Shown here: positions 1 through 10,883 of the stretch, piece after piece
How the letters are laid out: the number at the start of each line of letters is the position of its first letter
Position numbering within the stretch: position 1 is the first letter of the stretch
DNA from: Cyclaneusma minus
Taxonomy: Eukaryota; Ascomycota; Leotiomycetes; Marthamycetales; Marthamycetaceae
Assembly: GCA_037179335.1 (NCBI GenBank)
Contig: JAKZHN010000009.1
Location: forward strand, 558,001-622,000
Direction: 5' to 3'
Length of the DNA: 64,000 nt
Notes under the pieces: model-generated
Told to the model about the DNA's origin: nothing
Seen by the model: only the letters and a program-made list of their open reading frames with translations
The model's database searches: none
Program-made: the position numbers and the translations under genes

Positions 1-1978
1 GGCAGGGAGTTTGGCGGAGCTACTAGCGGGCTAGATTTGATACCAATACCATGAGCTGTTTCGTGAGTTGGGTTTTTTTGCTTGTGAAGTTGAGATGCAA
101 ATGAATGGGATGGACACATGTTGGCATATGGCTAGAGTAGAGCAACACGGGTGAGTGAGGACAGCTGATAGGTGGGAGGGAGGAGACTGGCTGGGAGAGA
201 ATCATTTGAGAGATGTTGGTATATAGGCCCAAGCAAGCAAAGTCCCAATTCGAGCTCCCAAGATACTCCCTCTTTTTTTTTTGCCTTTTTTTTTTCTTTT
301 TTTCTTTCGCTCGCTAAGCATGTGTGCAACCCATCAGGGGCCCTTTTCGCACATATACCGTGAAGCCTGGGATGGAGATGTGTTTCTGTTCGTACCGTTG
401 AGGAGAAATGGTTGTATTGGCTATGGAGAGGAGAAGGGAGCACAGGAGATAGCTGTAGGGCTCTCACCAGCGCATTCCTCCAAGCTCCGGACGGGGTGGG
501 CACGTGCCTGCCGTAAGCACGTGCCGCTCGGTCCATAAGTACAGTTTTCGGAAAAATTTCTGAAAATTTCAAATCGTTGCTGGATCGCAAAGGCTAAAGC
601 AAATTCACAGGGGTTGTGGATGAAATTACGAAGTCGAGCCTAGGTTGGTGTTAATTTGGTGGACTGTGGGACGTCGGGTGAATGGGGAAATAAATGAAAT
701 AAACTGGTTATTGGAGTGACAGGGATGATATGCAGAGTCATGTTATGCGTAAGTGGGGAGAGAAGGAGATGGAGGGGGGATATCTAGCTCTCTAAAAGTG
801 AGGCTCTACACTCACTACATGTAGTGTGGTAGCAGGGGGTGGCTGCGTGCCACGTTGACAACTAAACTACATGTTGTGCGAACACTGGGGCAGCAATTGG
901 AAATAGGCTATAGAAACTTCTTTGAATTCTGAAAAGAATTTGGGGGAAGAGCTTGGAATAGGCTCATGCTTGTAATGGTAGCAAGATGGATGAAGTGAGC
1001 TGTGAGGAAGAGGAAGTGTGCTGGGGGGGTAAACGTGAAATTGGATGGACAACATGAGTTGAAATTTTAGTTTAGAACTTGGGTTGATGATGTTGATGTA
1101 TGGGAGTTGAATAACTAGAATTAGATGCTTGAGGGCTGATTTTGACAAGCTTGGAGTTACTAATTGATTGATGAGAGATGAAGGGCGGAGCTTAACGGAG
1201 TGGCTGGTGAGGGGATCTGTGACTGGTGGCTGGCTGCTCGAGGTAAGACTAGTGGAGCGATGAGCAGAGGGTGTGGTAGAGGGAATCTTTGGGGATTCAT
1301 GAAGGTCTGAGTGACTTGTGGGAGAGGGGATTGAGAACTAAATGGTCGTTAATGATTGACGAAGTGACTGACCCAACGCAGGACTGGTAAATCCACGTCA
1401 TGTCAATTCCCAAATTCACGCGAGAGATTAGGGGAATTGGTTCGTGAGAATATTCGAGTTCGGAAAGTGCCTATCTGGTCACGTTGCAGAAAGCCTGTTG
1501 GCTAGGTGTTTCGAAGGGATGATGGCATGGTGACAATGCTGAGAGAATTGAGATGGTTATGGGAGCTGAGAAAAATGGGCAGACCTGAATTACGATTTGA
1601 ACGTTTCGCTGACAAATACAATCATACAATGTTTGATGTCCACAGTCTATAAAGTGAAGTGTAACTAGTCTCCAGTAATTCAGTCCAGTAGTTCTAAATA
1701 TCAGCCTCCAGAACTGAGCTTCTTATAGCTGGTGTTTCTAAAATCTCCCCATGTTCAAAGCTGATTGGAATAACACCTTCTCGACTCCAATGAACGTCAC
1801 TCGATATCCATCCAATTTATACGAACTAAATGAAAAGTCCTGGAAAAGTAATTGATCTCCACCAGGAGGGAAAGCTCTTAGGAAAGGTGCTCTCGCTAAA
1901 TATATACATAACCCTCTCCTTGGAGAGCTTCGATACAATCAACATATGTCTTCTAGACAACAGTAAATAGGCAATCCA
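1..1978. other. Intergenic region, no gene recognised
   Basis: I see no reading frame with family resemblance here. There is a T-rich tract near 270-308 and scattered short frames without codon structure. The right part probably holds the 3' untranslated region of the minus-strand gene that ends at 1979. Confidence 0.5.
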
Positions 1979-4754
1979 TCATTGACAGGGAAAGCAACAG
2001 TCCATCTCTCTGTAAGTGTTCTGCCAATGTTTATCAGCAGATTCAGCACCGCCCTTCTGATTCCATCCGCCGGTCGTACAATGCCCTTTGTCGTTGCTGG
2101 TCCAACTATAAGGACCATACTGGAATTGAATATAATCACCCTCATGCTCTCCAGTAATCGTCATATCCCAACGAAGCGGGGTTTCGTTCAGAAGCCACGG
2201 ATCCCGGGCGTTGATCCAATTTGTGTAGTACGGAGGGTCGGGATTGTCGTATATGATCTTCTTGTCCTTGTCGACTATCCTTATCGCTGCTGATAAATCC
2301 ATTCTGTGGTTCCCCGGTGTATCAGGCGGTTGTTTAGGATCCTTATAAGGTGGCTTTGGACATTGCAGACATGGCACGACAAAGTCTACCCAGTTCTTTT
2401 CTTTTAGATGGAAACAGCAAGTGCCCTCTGGCCAGGATGTGGGGGCCGGGTCTGGTGGTGGGGGCGGTGGAGGCGGAGGAGTTGATTTTGTCCTGGTTGA
2501 TGTGCTGGTTGATGTGTAGGGGTTGTATACGATCGCGATCGTCTCATTACCCCTCTCGGCCCAGATTGTCGTCGGAGCAATTACAATGTGGTTCAATGTT
2601 CTAGCCGTAGTCGAAGTGGTCCACCGCGCTGCATCCATCATGTGGTTCCATCCAATAGAAGAGCTCGAATTCCACGACAGTGTTGTGTGATTCGATCTTA
2701 TGGAAGCCGATGCCACACCACTGACTTTGACGCGTCGAGCAGGAGAAGATGGAGTTGGAAAAACTGTAGACTCAACCAATACAGTCACGGTGGTCGTTGG
2801 AGGGTCCGCAATTGCTATCGACTGAGTTATGGAAGTGACTGGATATGTGGGCAGGCTCGGAGACAGAAAGACTGTAGAATTTTTGGATAACGGCCACAGA
2901 GTATTCGTTATTGTCAGGGTAGCAGGGGAGCCCCTGATCTCAACCAATTCAGTCACGGTGGTCGTTGAAGGGTCCGCAATTGCTATCGCCTGAGTTATGA
3001 AAGTCACTGGATATGTGGGCAGGTTCGTTGTGCTGGTAGCAGGATCTCCCATGATCTTCACCGTCTCGATTAGGGTCATCGTGCTGTCAAGAGTCTTGGA
3101 GACCAGGGTGGGGAGCATGGTCACCATTATTGTCTTCGTAGGAGGCATGCCGTAGAGCTCTAGTATCTCGGTAACGATGCTGGTTGTTGTAGGATAGACG
3201 AGTTCTACCTGCGAGATTACGATGTTTGTTGCGTCGGGGTTGTATATAACCTCTAGCGTCTCGCTAGGCCCACTGACATCCAGTGTGGTCGGGGCAGTTA
3301 TGTACACTGTCGGTGATGGCGGAGGTATGGATTGAGGTCCAATCTGAAAAATAGTAAGGTTCGAGGTATAAAAGCTCGAGGATGTTGAGCCTGTCGAAGA
3401 AATGACTAACATGGTAGTATTCTGCGATCCTGATGTTGAAGATAAGGAGCTTGGCACACTCGAACTGATTTGTGTAAGAGATGTCGAGAAGTTACTGGCT
3501 TGTGAACCGGAAGCTGAAGAAGAAGCGGATGAAAGAGTCACTGGAGACTGTGACGTTGAAAGTAAGGAGCTCAGTACACTCGATAGGGTACTTCCAAGAG
3601 AAGTTGAGATGACATCGCTTGAACTCGTGGTCGTTCCACTGCTAAGCGTGAGAGAAGAGGAAGTGAGTGTGGTAGTCTGTGTCGACTGGCCGCTGCTTGA
3701 TGCGGCGGACGTTGTGCTGTAAGTCGTGGCTGCCTGAGATGAGGCTTGGGAGACACTCGTGCTCTCGGCACTGCTATGGCTGGCCGTGGATGAAGACTCG
3801 ACAGCTGATGAAGTGGACGCTGAGTTTCCTACTGTAGAAGAAGCAATGAGGGAGGAAGATCCAGCAGCTGATGAAGCTGATAAGGAACTTGACACAATAG
3901 AGGAAGTTGAAGAGGATGCAGCGGCGGAGCTCTGTGGGTTGCTCGAAGCAGTTTCGGTAGTGCTAGTGGAAGCTTTGGACGAGACGGATGTCTCAATGGT
4001 GCTCGTGCTTGCTGATAAAGCCGAAGGAGAGATCGTCGAGGACGGAGACTGGGATGAGTTCTCCAAAGAAGCCGATGAAGAGCTAAGCAAGGTGGAACTC
4101 TCAGATGAGCTCCCTAGGGAAGCCGATGAAGAGCTAGCCGTGGGGGAAGTCTCTGATGAGCCCCCTGAAGAAGCTGAGCTCTCTAGAGAAGTCGATGAAG
4201 AGCTAATCGCGGGGGATGTCTGTGATGAGCGCACTAAGGAAGCCAACGAAGAGCTAATTGAGGCGGAAGTCTGTGATGAGCCCCCTGAAGAAGCCGATAA
4301 AGAACTAATCGAGGAGGCAGTCTCTGATGAGCTCCCTAACGAAACCGTGGAAGAGCCAATCGAGGAAGTCTGTGACGAGAGTGCTGAAGGTGTAGTAGAA
4401 TTGGTCGACGACGTCGAGCTGGATACCACCGAATGGGTTGGCTCTACGCTCATATACTCAGTGAATGATGTTGTTATAACCATAGTAGTTTCTTTGGTGA
4501 CTTCGTCGGTAACGGCCTGAGTATTTTTATCGGTAATGACCTCAGTAACCACATAAATGACCTCGCTGGATGCAATCATCGTCGATTCTGATACTGTTGA
4601 ATCCATCGCGCGCTCGAGACCTTTCCCATGGCCTACATGTTGTCTTAGTAGTGAACATTGTACCGGAAGTGGCAGACTTACCTTTGCCAGACACTCGACC
4701 ATGGCTGTGGCTTGCAGAGCTGAGCGCTGCGAAAGCAAGAAACGGGAAGCGCAT
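1979..4754 (-). CDS. Secreted Ser/Thr-rich cell-surface-like protein, 2 exons
   Basis: Predicted 908-residue protein. Exon 1 (4754-4682) encodes a signal peptide beginning MRFPFLAFAALSSA. A 49-nt intron (4681-4633, GTAAGT..TAG) joins it in frame to exon 2 (4632-1979). The long frame continues upstream to 5026, but only the spliced start gives a signal peptide. After about residue 75 comes a very long Ser-rich stretch typical of O-mannosylated fungal wall proteins. Next are two copies of a roughly 45-residue module sharing TYPVT.ITQ.IAIADP.TTTVT, a proline run, and a C-terminal domain of about 130 residues with CC, CLQC and CCFPCQ cysteine pairs. I see no clear GPI signal; the protein ends at the cysteine domain. 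An adhesin or wall protein is the best guess; the C-terminal domain is not recognised. The long antisense frame over the Ser-rich part is a shadow. Confidence 0.75.
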
Positions 4755-5707
4755 TGTGAATACGCCGCAGTCCCGTTTAAGGAGCCTTCTGAGTATGTGG
4801 AAGCCAGAAGCAAGTGAGTGATGATACGGAAATCGTGAAGTGAAAGAACCAGTGAGGGATTTGTCGACCCCCAAAGGCGGGACCAGACCTTATACATGCT
4901 TCGAACTTTGGGTACTTCATCAGGACGCAATGGATGATGCATTATCTGAGGCACTTTTCCCGCATCTTGGAATATCTTATCGAGCATGTATGCGGTCGAG
5001 TGCATCGAAGACTCGAAGTCATCCATGCAGTAAGATTATAAGATACCGACCGTTCTTTGCTATCATTCTGCAACTTAGGAGCGCGAACTTGACTTACCAT
5101 CCTCCCTGCCCTGCCACTGTTTTCTCCAACGCTGGAAAAGGTGCGTGGAAGCAGATACATATCTCTAAATCCTACTGTCAGATGATGGTCGAAACTCCCA
5201 CACGTGCGCCACCAGCCGCCAGTCAACTCATCGAGTTTGCAATCTCGCATCGAGCCAATATAGCGTGGCTTGTGTCGAAGCGCCACCAAGAATAATTCCT
5301 CGCCGTAAACGCGTCGACGCGAACCTTTGAAGTCTGGTAAAAAAGCAAAACACGCATGGAGCGCGTCGCAGAACATGGTATCCCCACCCACGGTCGGGAG
5401 TCGATGGTTTTGCCAAGACCTGCAAGACCCCCGCATAAGTACAAACGACAATCCTCATCTCCAACCTCCTGCTTTTCTGAATTCCGAATTGTCCCAGTCA
5501 CGGTGGATTCTCATCTAATATCTGGTGATACCATTCAATTTTGTTGGAATTTTGTAACCGGCTTCACGTGACCACGTCTTGAAATTCGCGCATCCAGCTT
5601 CTGCTTCGCATTGGGTATTCGATTCAACCTCGTCTCCAACTTCACATCTCAAACTTCACATCTCACAACTAAAACTTCACCTCCCAACTTCCAGAAACGC
5701 TCTGATC
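4755..5707. promoter_or_regulatory. Divergent intergenic region between the surface protein and the duplicated-module protein
   Basis: About 950 bp separates two divergent starts. The last 100 bases before 5708 are CA/CT-rich, as in fungal 5' untranslated regions. I see no strong TATA box. The short frames on both strands lack support. Confidence 0.45.
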
Positions 5708-6748
5708 ATGGCTTCGGAGTCAGTGTCCGAGTCCAACGAGATTGCAGTTCAAGAAAGATCCAGGGAAGATACAAACCAAGAAAAACACAAGGAGCGTTTA
5801 CCTGTAGCAAGCGCAATGGGGAACCCGAACGATCATACCCAGCCATGTTACTCGACCGAATCCGGATTACGCGACCAAGGCATCTCCCTCCCAGATGCCA
5901 ACAAATTGACCCTTTCCTACAACCGCACCACCCGCCCTCTCATGCCCGACGACGATTTCCACCAGCTCCTTATCTCCCTTTCCCGCACCACGAAGCCTTC
6001 CAGTGCCGCCTTTGAGGATACCCTTATGAGAATCATGAGTGAACGGGTTACAGTCTCGAAGATCAGAGTGGGTGAAGCTACAATGGCATTGCAGCGGATG
6101 GGCGAGAAGTTTTGCAACAGCCATGACAGATTAGCTTCGTGTTTCTGGCGGGCCATGCGTGCGCCACTTACTACATTATACTACGAAGCATTCTTTGCGA
6201 AGTGTGTGCCGAAAGTGGTAAAGGAGTGTCTTGAATTGCGCAAGGAAGTCGAGCAGCTGCGTGAAGAGAAGCGAGTGTGGCAGCTTGCCACAAAGATTTC
6301 GGAAGAAAGAGGAGCGGTTGAGTCTGGGCAGGAAGAGCTGTCGCAGGATTCAAATGGTGGACCTAACGTACGTGGGACTGCAAGTTTTCCAACTGGAAGT
6401 CAGGAATCTTCCAACGGCATGACCGAAGAAGATATCCGCATCATAGCCAGTCTCCCCGCCCACGGCATCTCGATCCCCACAGCCGATAAATGGGGCCAAC
6501 TCTACAACCGCATTAGCATCCCTTTGATGTCACGCGTCGAGTTTTGTCAACTTCTTCTTTCTATTCGCGACTCCATAGATCCTACTAGTTCCGATTTCGA
6601 GTCTGTTCTCAAAATCATCACGAAGGAGAAGAAGAAGCAGCTGAAAGAAGCATCGCGAGCGGACAAGAAGCGGAAGCGTGAAGAAGAGCAGTTGGCGGAC
6701 TCGAATAAGAAGCCTTGCTCACAAGAGAGTGTCGTGATGACCGGGTAG
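5708..6748 (+). CDS. Protein with a duplicated ~60-residue module, coiled coil and basic tail
   Basis: Single exon, 346 residues. The frame is open from 5579 but begins there with TTG; the first good ATG is at 5708 (context ATCATGG) after a CA-rich leader. Two related modules lie at about residues 52-113 and 247-308. They share the pattern GIS(L/I)P..(A/D)..(T/G)..L(S/L)YNR....PLM....F.QLL.S(L/I), then (S/T)SS..FE..L.(R/I)I, so the protein arose by internal duplication. Residues about 170-200 are charged and coiled-coil-like (LELRKEVEQLREEK). The C-terminus has a KKRKREEE cluster that could be a nuclear localisation signal. The family is not recognised; a nuclear or scaffold role is only a guess. 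Confidence 0.65.
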   Translation: MASESVSESNEIAVQERSREDTNQEKHKERLPVASAMGNPNDHTQPCYSTESGLRDQGISLPDANKLTLSYNRTTRPLMPDDDFHQLLISLSRTTKPSSAAFEDTLMRIMSERVTVSKIRVGEATMALQRMGEKFCNSHDRLASCFWRAMRAPLTTLYYEAFFAKCVPKVVKECLELRKEVEQLREEKRVWQLATKISEERGAVESGQEELSQDSNGGPNVRGTASFPTGSQESSNGMTEEDIRIIASLPAHGISIPTADKWGQLYNRISIPLMSRVEFCQLLLSIRDSIDPTSSDFESVLKIITKEKKKQLKEASRADKKRKREEEQLADSNKKPCSQESVVMTG

Positions 6749-8752
6749 TAACTGGTAAGTCTGCATTCGAGAGGCTGTGGTTTGTGGGCTGTGTGCTGAT
6801 GTTCATTTTGGATGCAGGCCCGACTGGTCAGCTTCCCGTTTGTGATAGCTTGAGATGCATATTTCCCCCATATCTGGGAGGTACGAATGGCGTTTCGAGG
6901 GAGTACACATTTCTGAGCGTCTTCAGGTGATTGAAGAGAAGCCGAGAGACGAGAGACGAGTTGGGTTTTAGAACTTTTGGCCAGAGATTTGAGGAGCTTT
7001 GTAGCACGATTCTTGGTTCTTTCGACTGTGGATTCTCATTGTTCGCTTCTGGAGAAATTTCGTGTCGTTGGCTCGTTGCTTTTGTGGCGTTGTTCGGAGG
7101 AGTCTGGAGCCTTATATCTATACCCATATTGTTATCAAGTCACGTTTCTTCTCATTGTTTTCATGGCAAAAGCCGGCTGCTGGGAAATTTGTTTGTTATT
7201 TTCAATACAGGAGTGAGAGTACGGAGCAAGGATGTCTCGATGGGTATATATCCTTTAGGAGTTCTACCTCTTTTTTTTTTCTGAAGCATGCATGCGATGA
7301 TGCGAGAAGAGGTTGAAGAATGATTCAGAGTATGTAGCATTTTCTGGCTGGGCCCAGTTCTTGGGCCGGGACTCTGGAACTATATAACTTCCCTTTCTCT
7401 AGCCTCTGACTAGCTCCCAAGGCTATAATCTCGCCATAATATCTCCTTTGGAAGTCGGGCCAAGGCCGGCCCTTGGCGCTGACGGTCAGCCTCAACGTCG
7501 CACAACGACGGCCCGACCAACACTGCCACTCACTCTTTAGGAAGACAATCAAGATTGAATACTCGAAGTATTCCGAGCAATTGGCACACGGACTACTCTG
7601 GTGAGGTTATCTCTGTCTCAATTGCTGAATATCTCACTTTCGACACATATTTTTACGTGTGAAGTGTGACAGCTGTGACACTTAACAAAACTGCCGCACC
7701 AAAGAGCCGCTGCCCATCTTCGTCGTTTTTTGTCCGGATGTGCTTCGAAATTCTCGACTTCCTGAGCATGCTGCATATGGATCTCTTTTGCACCAATAAT
7801 ATGAGTAGGTTTCGTCTGGAATCCCCACAGAGACCTGCACGCTCCCGCATGCAGTATCTCTTGGCACGTCGAATCTCCATGCTCCCCACCACACACGAAC
7901 GGCCGGAATGGAATTACTCCAGAATCTCCAGTTTGTGCCTCTGAAAAGACTCAGGAGCCTTGTTGGAATGCTCTTTAAGTACCAAGCAGCTCATCAATTT
8001 TTGCCATTCAACATACGAAAGTAATCTTGGAAGCTGGAGTTTCCGAGATCCTTGAGGACATTGCCCCTGCAAAGCTGCCCCGTCGAAAAAGGACCTGGGA
8101 TATTTGCAGATCAACGGATAAGACCCCGCCACACATATCTTGAAGTCACTCCAAGCTGAGCCTCTTTTTGGTGTGGAAAAGGGCCGCCAAGTCAGATCAG
8201 ATGCAAGAAATACATGGGTAAAACCGATATCCCACTTCTGCCCCTGCCCCTCATTGATGACCTCCATGTCAAGAAGAGACTGTTCTCCAGCGCAACTCTG
8301 AATCTCAGACAGTAGTCAAACGGAAATCTATTCCAGCTTACAAGTCAACAATGAACAAGTCAAACATGACCGTACGCCCTTCTTACGACCATGTCATTGT
8401 GATACCATTCCGTCCCATCACATCTCGTACACAACATCCAATGGGACGTCCAGGGTGTATGTGGATCACCAACGCCAAGAGCGTCACAATGTGGGTAACC
8501 TCGTCCACCTCCATGTGGTACATACATATCCACGCCTGATCCATGTCCAAGTCCTTGTCAACATCCTCAGTGCCGAGTTCCTCACTATGAACCTCCAATA
8601 AATACTCATACCACCTCCCGATCCGTTCTTCTTACACCTGGACTCCTTTCGCCATTAACAGAACATCCAAGTCCCTCCCTACCACATTCCCTTTCACCCC
8701 TTCTCAACCCCCTCTCTCACTCTCTCACCCCCCATCATCCCACTACCCAACC
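6749..8752. other. Intergenic region, no supported gene
   Basis: I found no frame with domain content. A T-run lies near 7270. The last 100 bases before 8753 are C/T-rich, as expected for the leader of the downstream hydrolase gene. Confidence 0.4.
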
Positions 8753-9658
8753 ATGACCACCCCCTCAAAACCAACAATCCTCTTCGTCCCCGGCGCCTGG
8801 CACACATCCGCCGGCTTCGCCCCCTCCTGCACCCATCTACAAACCCTCGGTTTCCCCACAGCAACCATCGACCACCGCACAATCGGCGGCACCGACCCTT
8901 CAGCCACAATCCACGACGACATCTTCCATCTCCGAAAATCTCTCATTTCCCTAATCGAATCTGGCAAAGAAGTCGTGATAGTGTGTCATTCCTGGGGCGG
9001 CATAGTCACCAGCGAAGCAGTTGTGGGCCTCGGTGTAGCGGTTAGGAAAGCAGCTGGGCAGCAAGGAGGCGTCAAACTAGTCATCTACCTCGCCGCCTTC
9101 TCAGTCGAGAAAGGAACTAGCTTGTTGGATAATGTATGTCTTTGCGTGTTTCTTCCTTTCTTCCCCCTTGCCTACCTTACCTTACCCAGAAACCCAAGTA
9201 TTTCAGCACTAGCCACTAGTTTTCACCAATTCACTAACACCCACCTTCATCAGATCATCAAATACCCCTACTGGATAAACGTCAGCACCCCCTACACCAC
9301 AGTCTCCTCCGCCCCCCAAATCTTCTACCACGACCTCCCCCCCGCCGATCAGGCATACTGGACATCGCAGCTGCTGCCCATCATCACATCCGTAACGACG
9401 CACAAACAAAGCGTCCCCACGCCCCCGCACCAAGAATCACCCATCCCAGCAGCCTACATATTCTGCAAAGATGACATGGCGCTGCCCTATGCCGCACAAT
9501 TGAAAATGAGCCAGAATTTGAAAAATTTGAAAACGGGGAGTGAGGGGGAAGGTGTGAAGAGCTGGACGCTGGAGGGGAGTCATAGTCCGTTTTTGGCAAG
9601 GGTAAAGGAGTTTTGCGATACGGTGGTGGAGGCTATCGAGTCGACTGAGGAGAAGTGA
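8753..9658 (+). CDS. Alpha/beta-hydrolase (small esterase type), 2 exons
   Basis: Spliced product of 261 residues with the alpha/beta-hydrolase fold. FVPGAWH near residue 11 is the oxyanion-hole strand. CHSWGG has the nucleophile Ser at residue 80. GSHSPF near the C-terminus supplies the likely catalytic His (about residue 237), with an Asp (KDDMALP) upstream as the acid candidate. The intron 9134-9253 (GTATGT, branch CTAAC, CAG) is 120 nt. It is divisible by three and free of stops, so the unspliced frame also reads through as 301 residues. The intron-encoded segment is hydrophobic and unlike the family. The family includes fungal esterases of the plant methylesterase-like group; the substrate cannot be read from sequence. 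No signal peptide, so probably cytosolic. Confidence 0.85.
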   Translation: MTTPSKPTILFVPGAWHTSAGFAPSCTHLQTLGFPTATIDHRTIGGTDPSATIHDDIFHLRKSLISLIESGKEVVIVCHSWGGIVTSEAVVGLGVAVRKAAGQQGGVKLVIYLAAFSVEKGTSLLDNVCLCVFLPFFPLAYLTLPRNPSISALATSFHQFTNTHLHQIIKYPYWINVSTPYTTVSSAPQIFYHDLPPADQAYWTSQLLPIITSVTTHKQSVPTPPHQESPIPAAYIFCKDDMALPYAAQLKMSQNLKNLKTGSEGEGVKSWTLEGSHSPFLARVKEFCDTVVEAIESTEEK

Positions 9659-10883
9659 CGTGGGAATTGAGGGAGGGGAGGTGAGGTGGGGAAGTGAGGG
9701 CGAGTTGAGGAAGGGTAAGCAAAGAGTGGAAGGAAACACAGGATACGGCGAAGACAGACTTGAGCGACTCGACCACGGTCGCATGAGAGAATTCGGACTC
9801 GAGCTGTGTAAGAAACACGTGAAATGAAGTAACTGAAAGTCTGAAACGGACCGATGAGAGTCTTCTCGAACACAGATACAATCATACAGTTTCAAGACAA
9901 ACAACCTCGTCGCAACTCACGATCAAGAACTTCGAGGATTCCACGACCGCAGAATCACATCGCAAAACTACACACACATTACAAACAGTCACAAATCATA
10001 AACAGTCGCATACACAAATTCACAATTCACAAGAACACAGCAGCAGGCACGAGTTTTTTGAATAGCGCATCAATTTTCCCTAGGAAGGCTCATGCTCCTA
10101 GAGTAAACATCCCTTAGAAGAAGCATCCATCTCCTTTCCAGCCCCTGCCAGCTCTTCCAAGTCGGCTCCGAAGAACAGATGTGAGAGAAACCAGATTTTG
10201 CGCGGCCGTACTAGCTCATGGATCGCCATCTTCCCATGTAAAAGCAAAGAAATGTGTCTGCCCTTGTCCGAAAAGATCGACGCGCGGGTTTTTCCTTCTA
10301 GAATGCGCGGCTGTGCTGCCGGTGTGCCGTTATCCTTTTTTGAAGAAACGATCCACGTTGCCAGATCATCTCGCAAGATGCGTCGAAGCTTATGTGATGC
10401 AGCCCGGAGACTGCGCAAAGATCTTCTGAGGCGCAGAGATCTGCCGAAAGAAAGAAAGTCGAAATCCCATCGCAGAAAGGCAGAAAAGCGGAAAATGAAA
10501 GACAGAGCCGCGGTGTTATTTATCGTTCCCCGAGGACGAATACAGTTACATGTTGGTGGTGTCTTGATCTGAAATGCATGCTGTTGTTGTACGCCATTTG
10601 TGCCTTCGTAGAAAGTCGTGAAATGCCTATGGTACACGGATGGCCGAAGATCCGGGCCATCAATTTTTTTTTTTGAAGGAGACCATGAAGTTGTGAAGAC
10701 AGTTTTCGTGGGAATTGAAGTAATGGGCACTGAGAATCGATTGCACCGAGAAATGTTGCAAGAAGCGACTCATGGAGAATGCTTTATCGAGTTTTGTTTT
10801 CCGCTAAAGGACGAGTCTCGTACCGTTACAAATCGAATGAGGCATAAAGGTCATCAGTTCGTGAAGAAATGTGTCGTCACCGC
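9659..10883. other. Convergent intergenic region between the hydrolase and PUF genes
   Basis: Holds the 3' ends of two convergent genes. I see no gene. The part just below 10884 is probably the 3' untranslated region of the PUF gene. Confidence 0.45.

Noticed and set aside
3759..4520. 253-residue Asp/Glu-rich plus-strand frame
   Set aside because: It is the mirror of the Ser-codon repeats of the minus-strand surface protein and has no independent support.
5579..5707. Upstream extension of the duplicated-module protein
   Set aside because: The frame there starts with TTG and the sequence looks like a CA/CT-rich leader.
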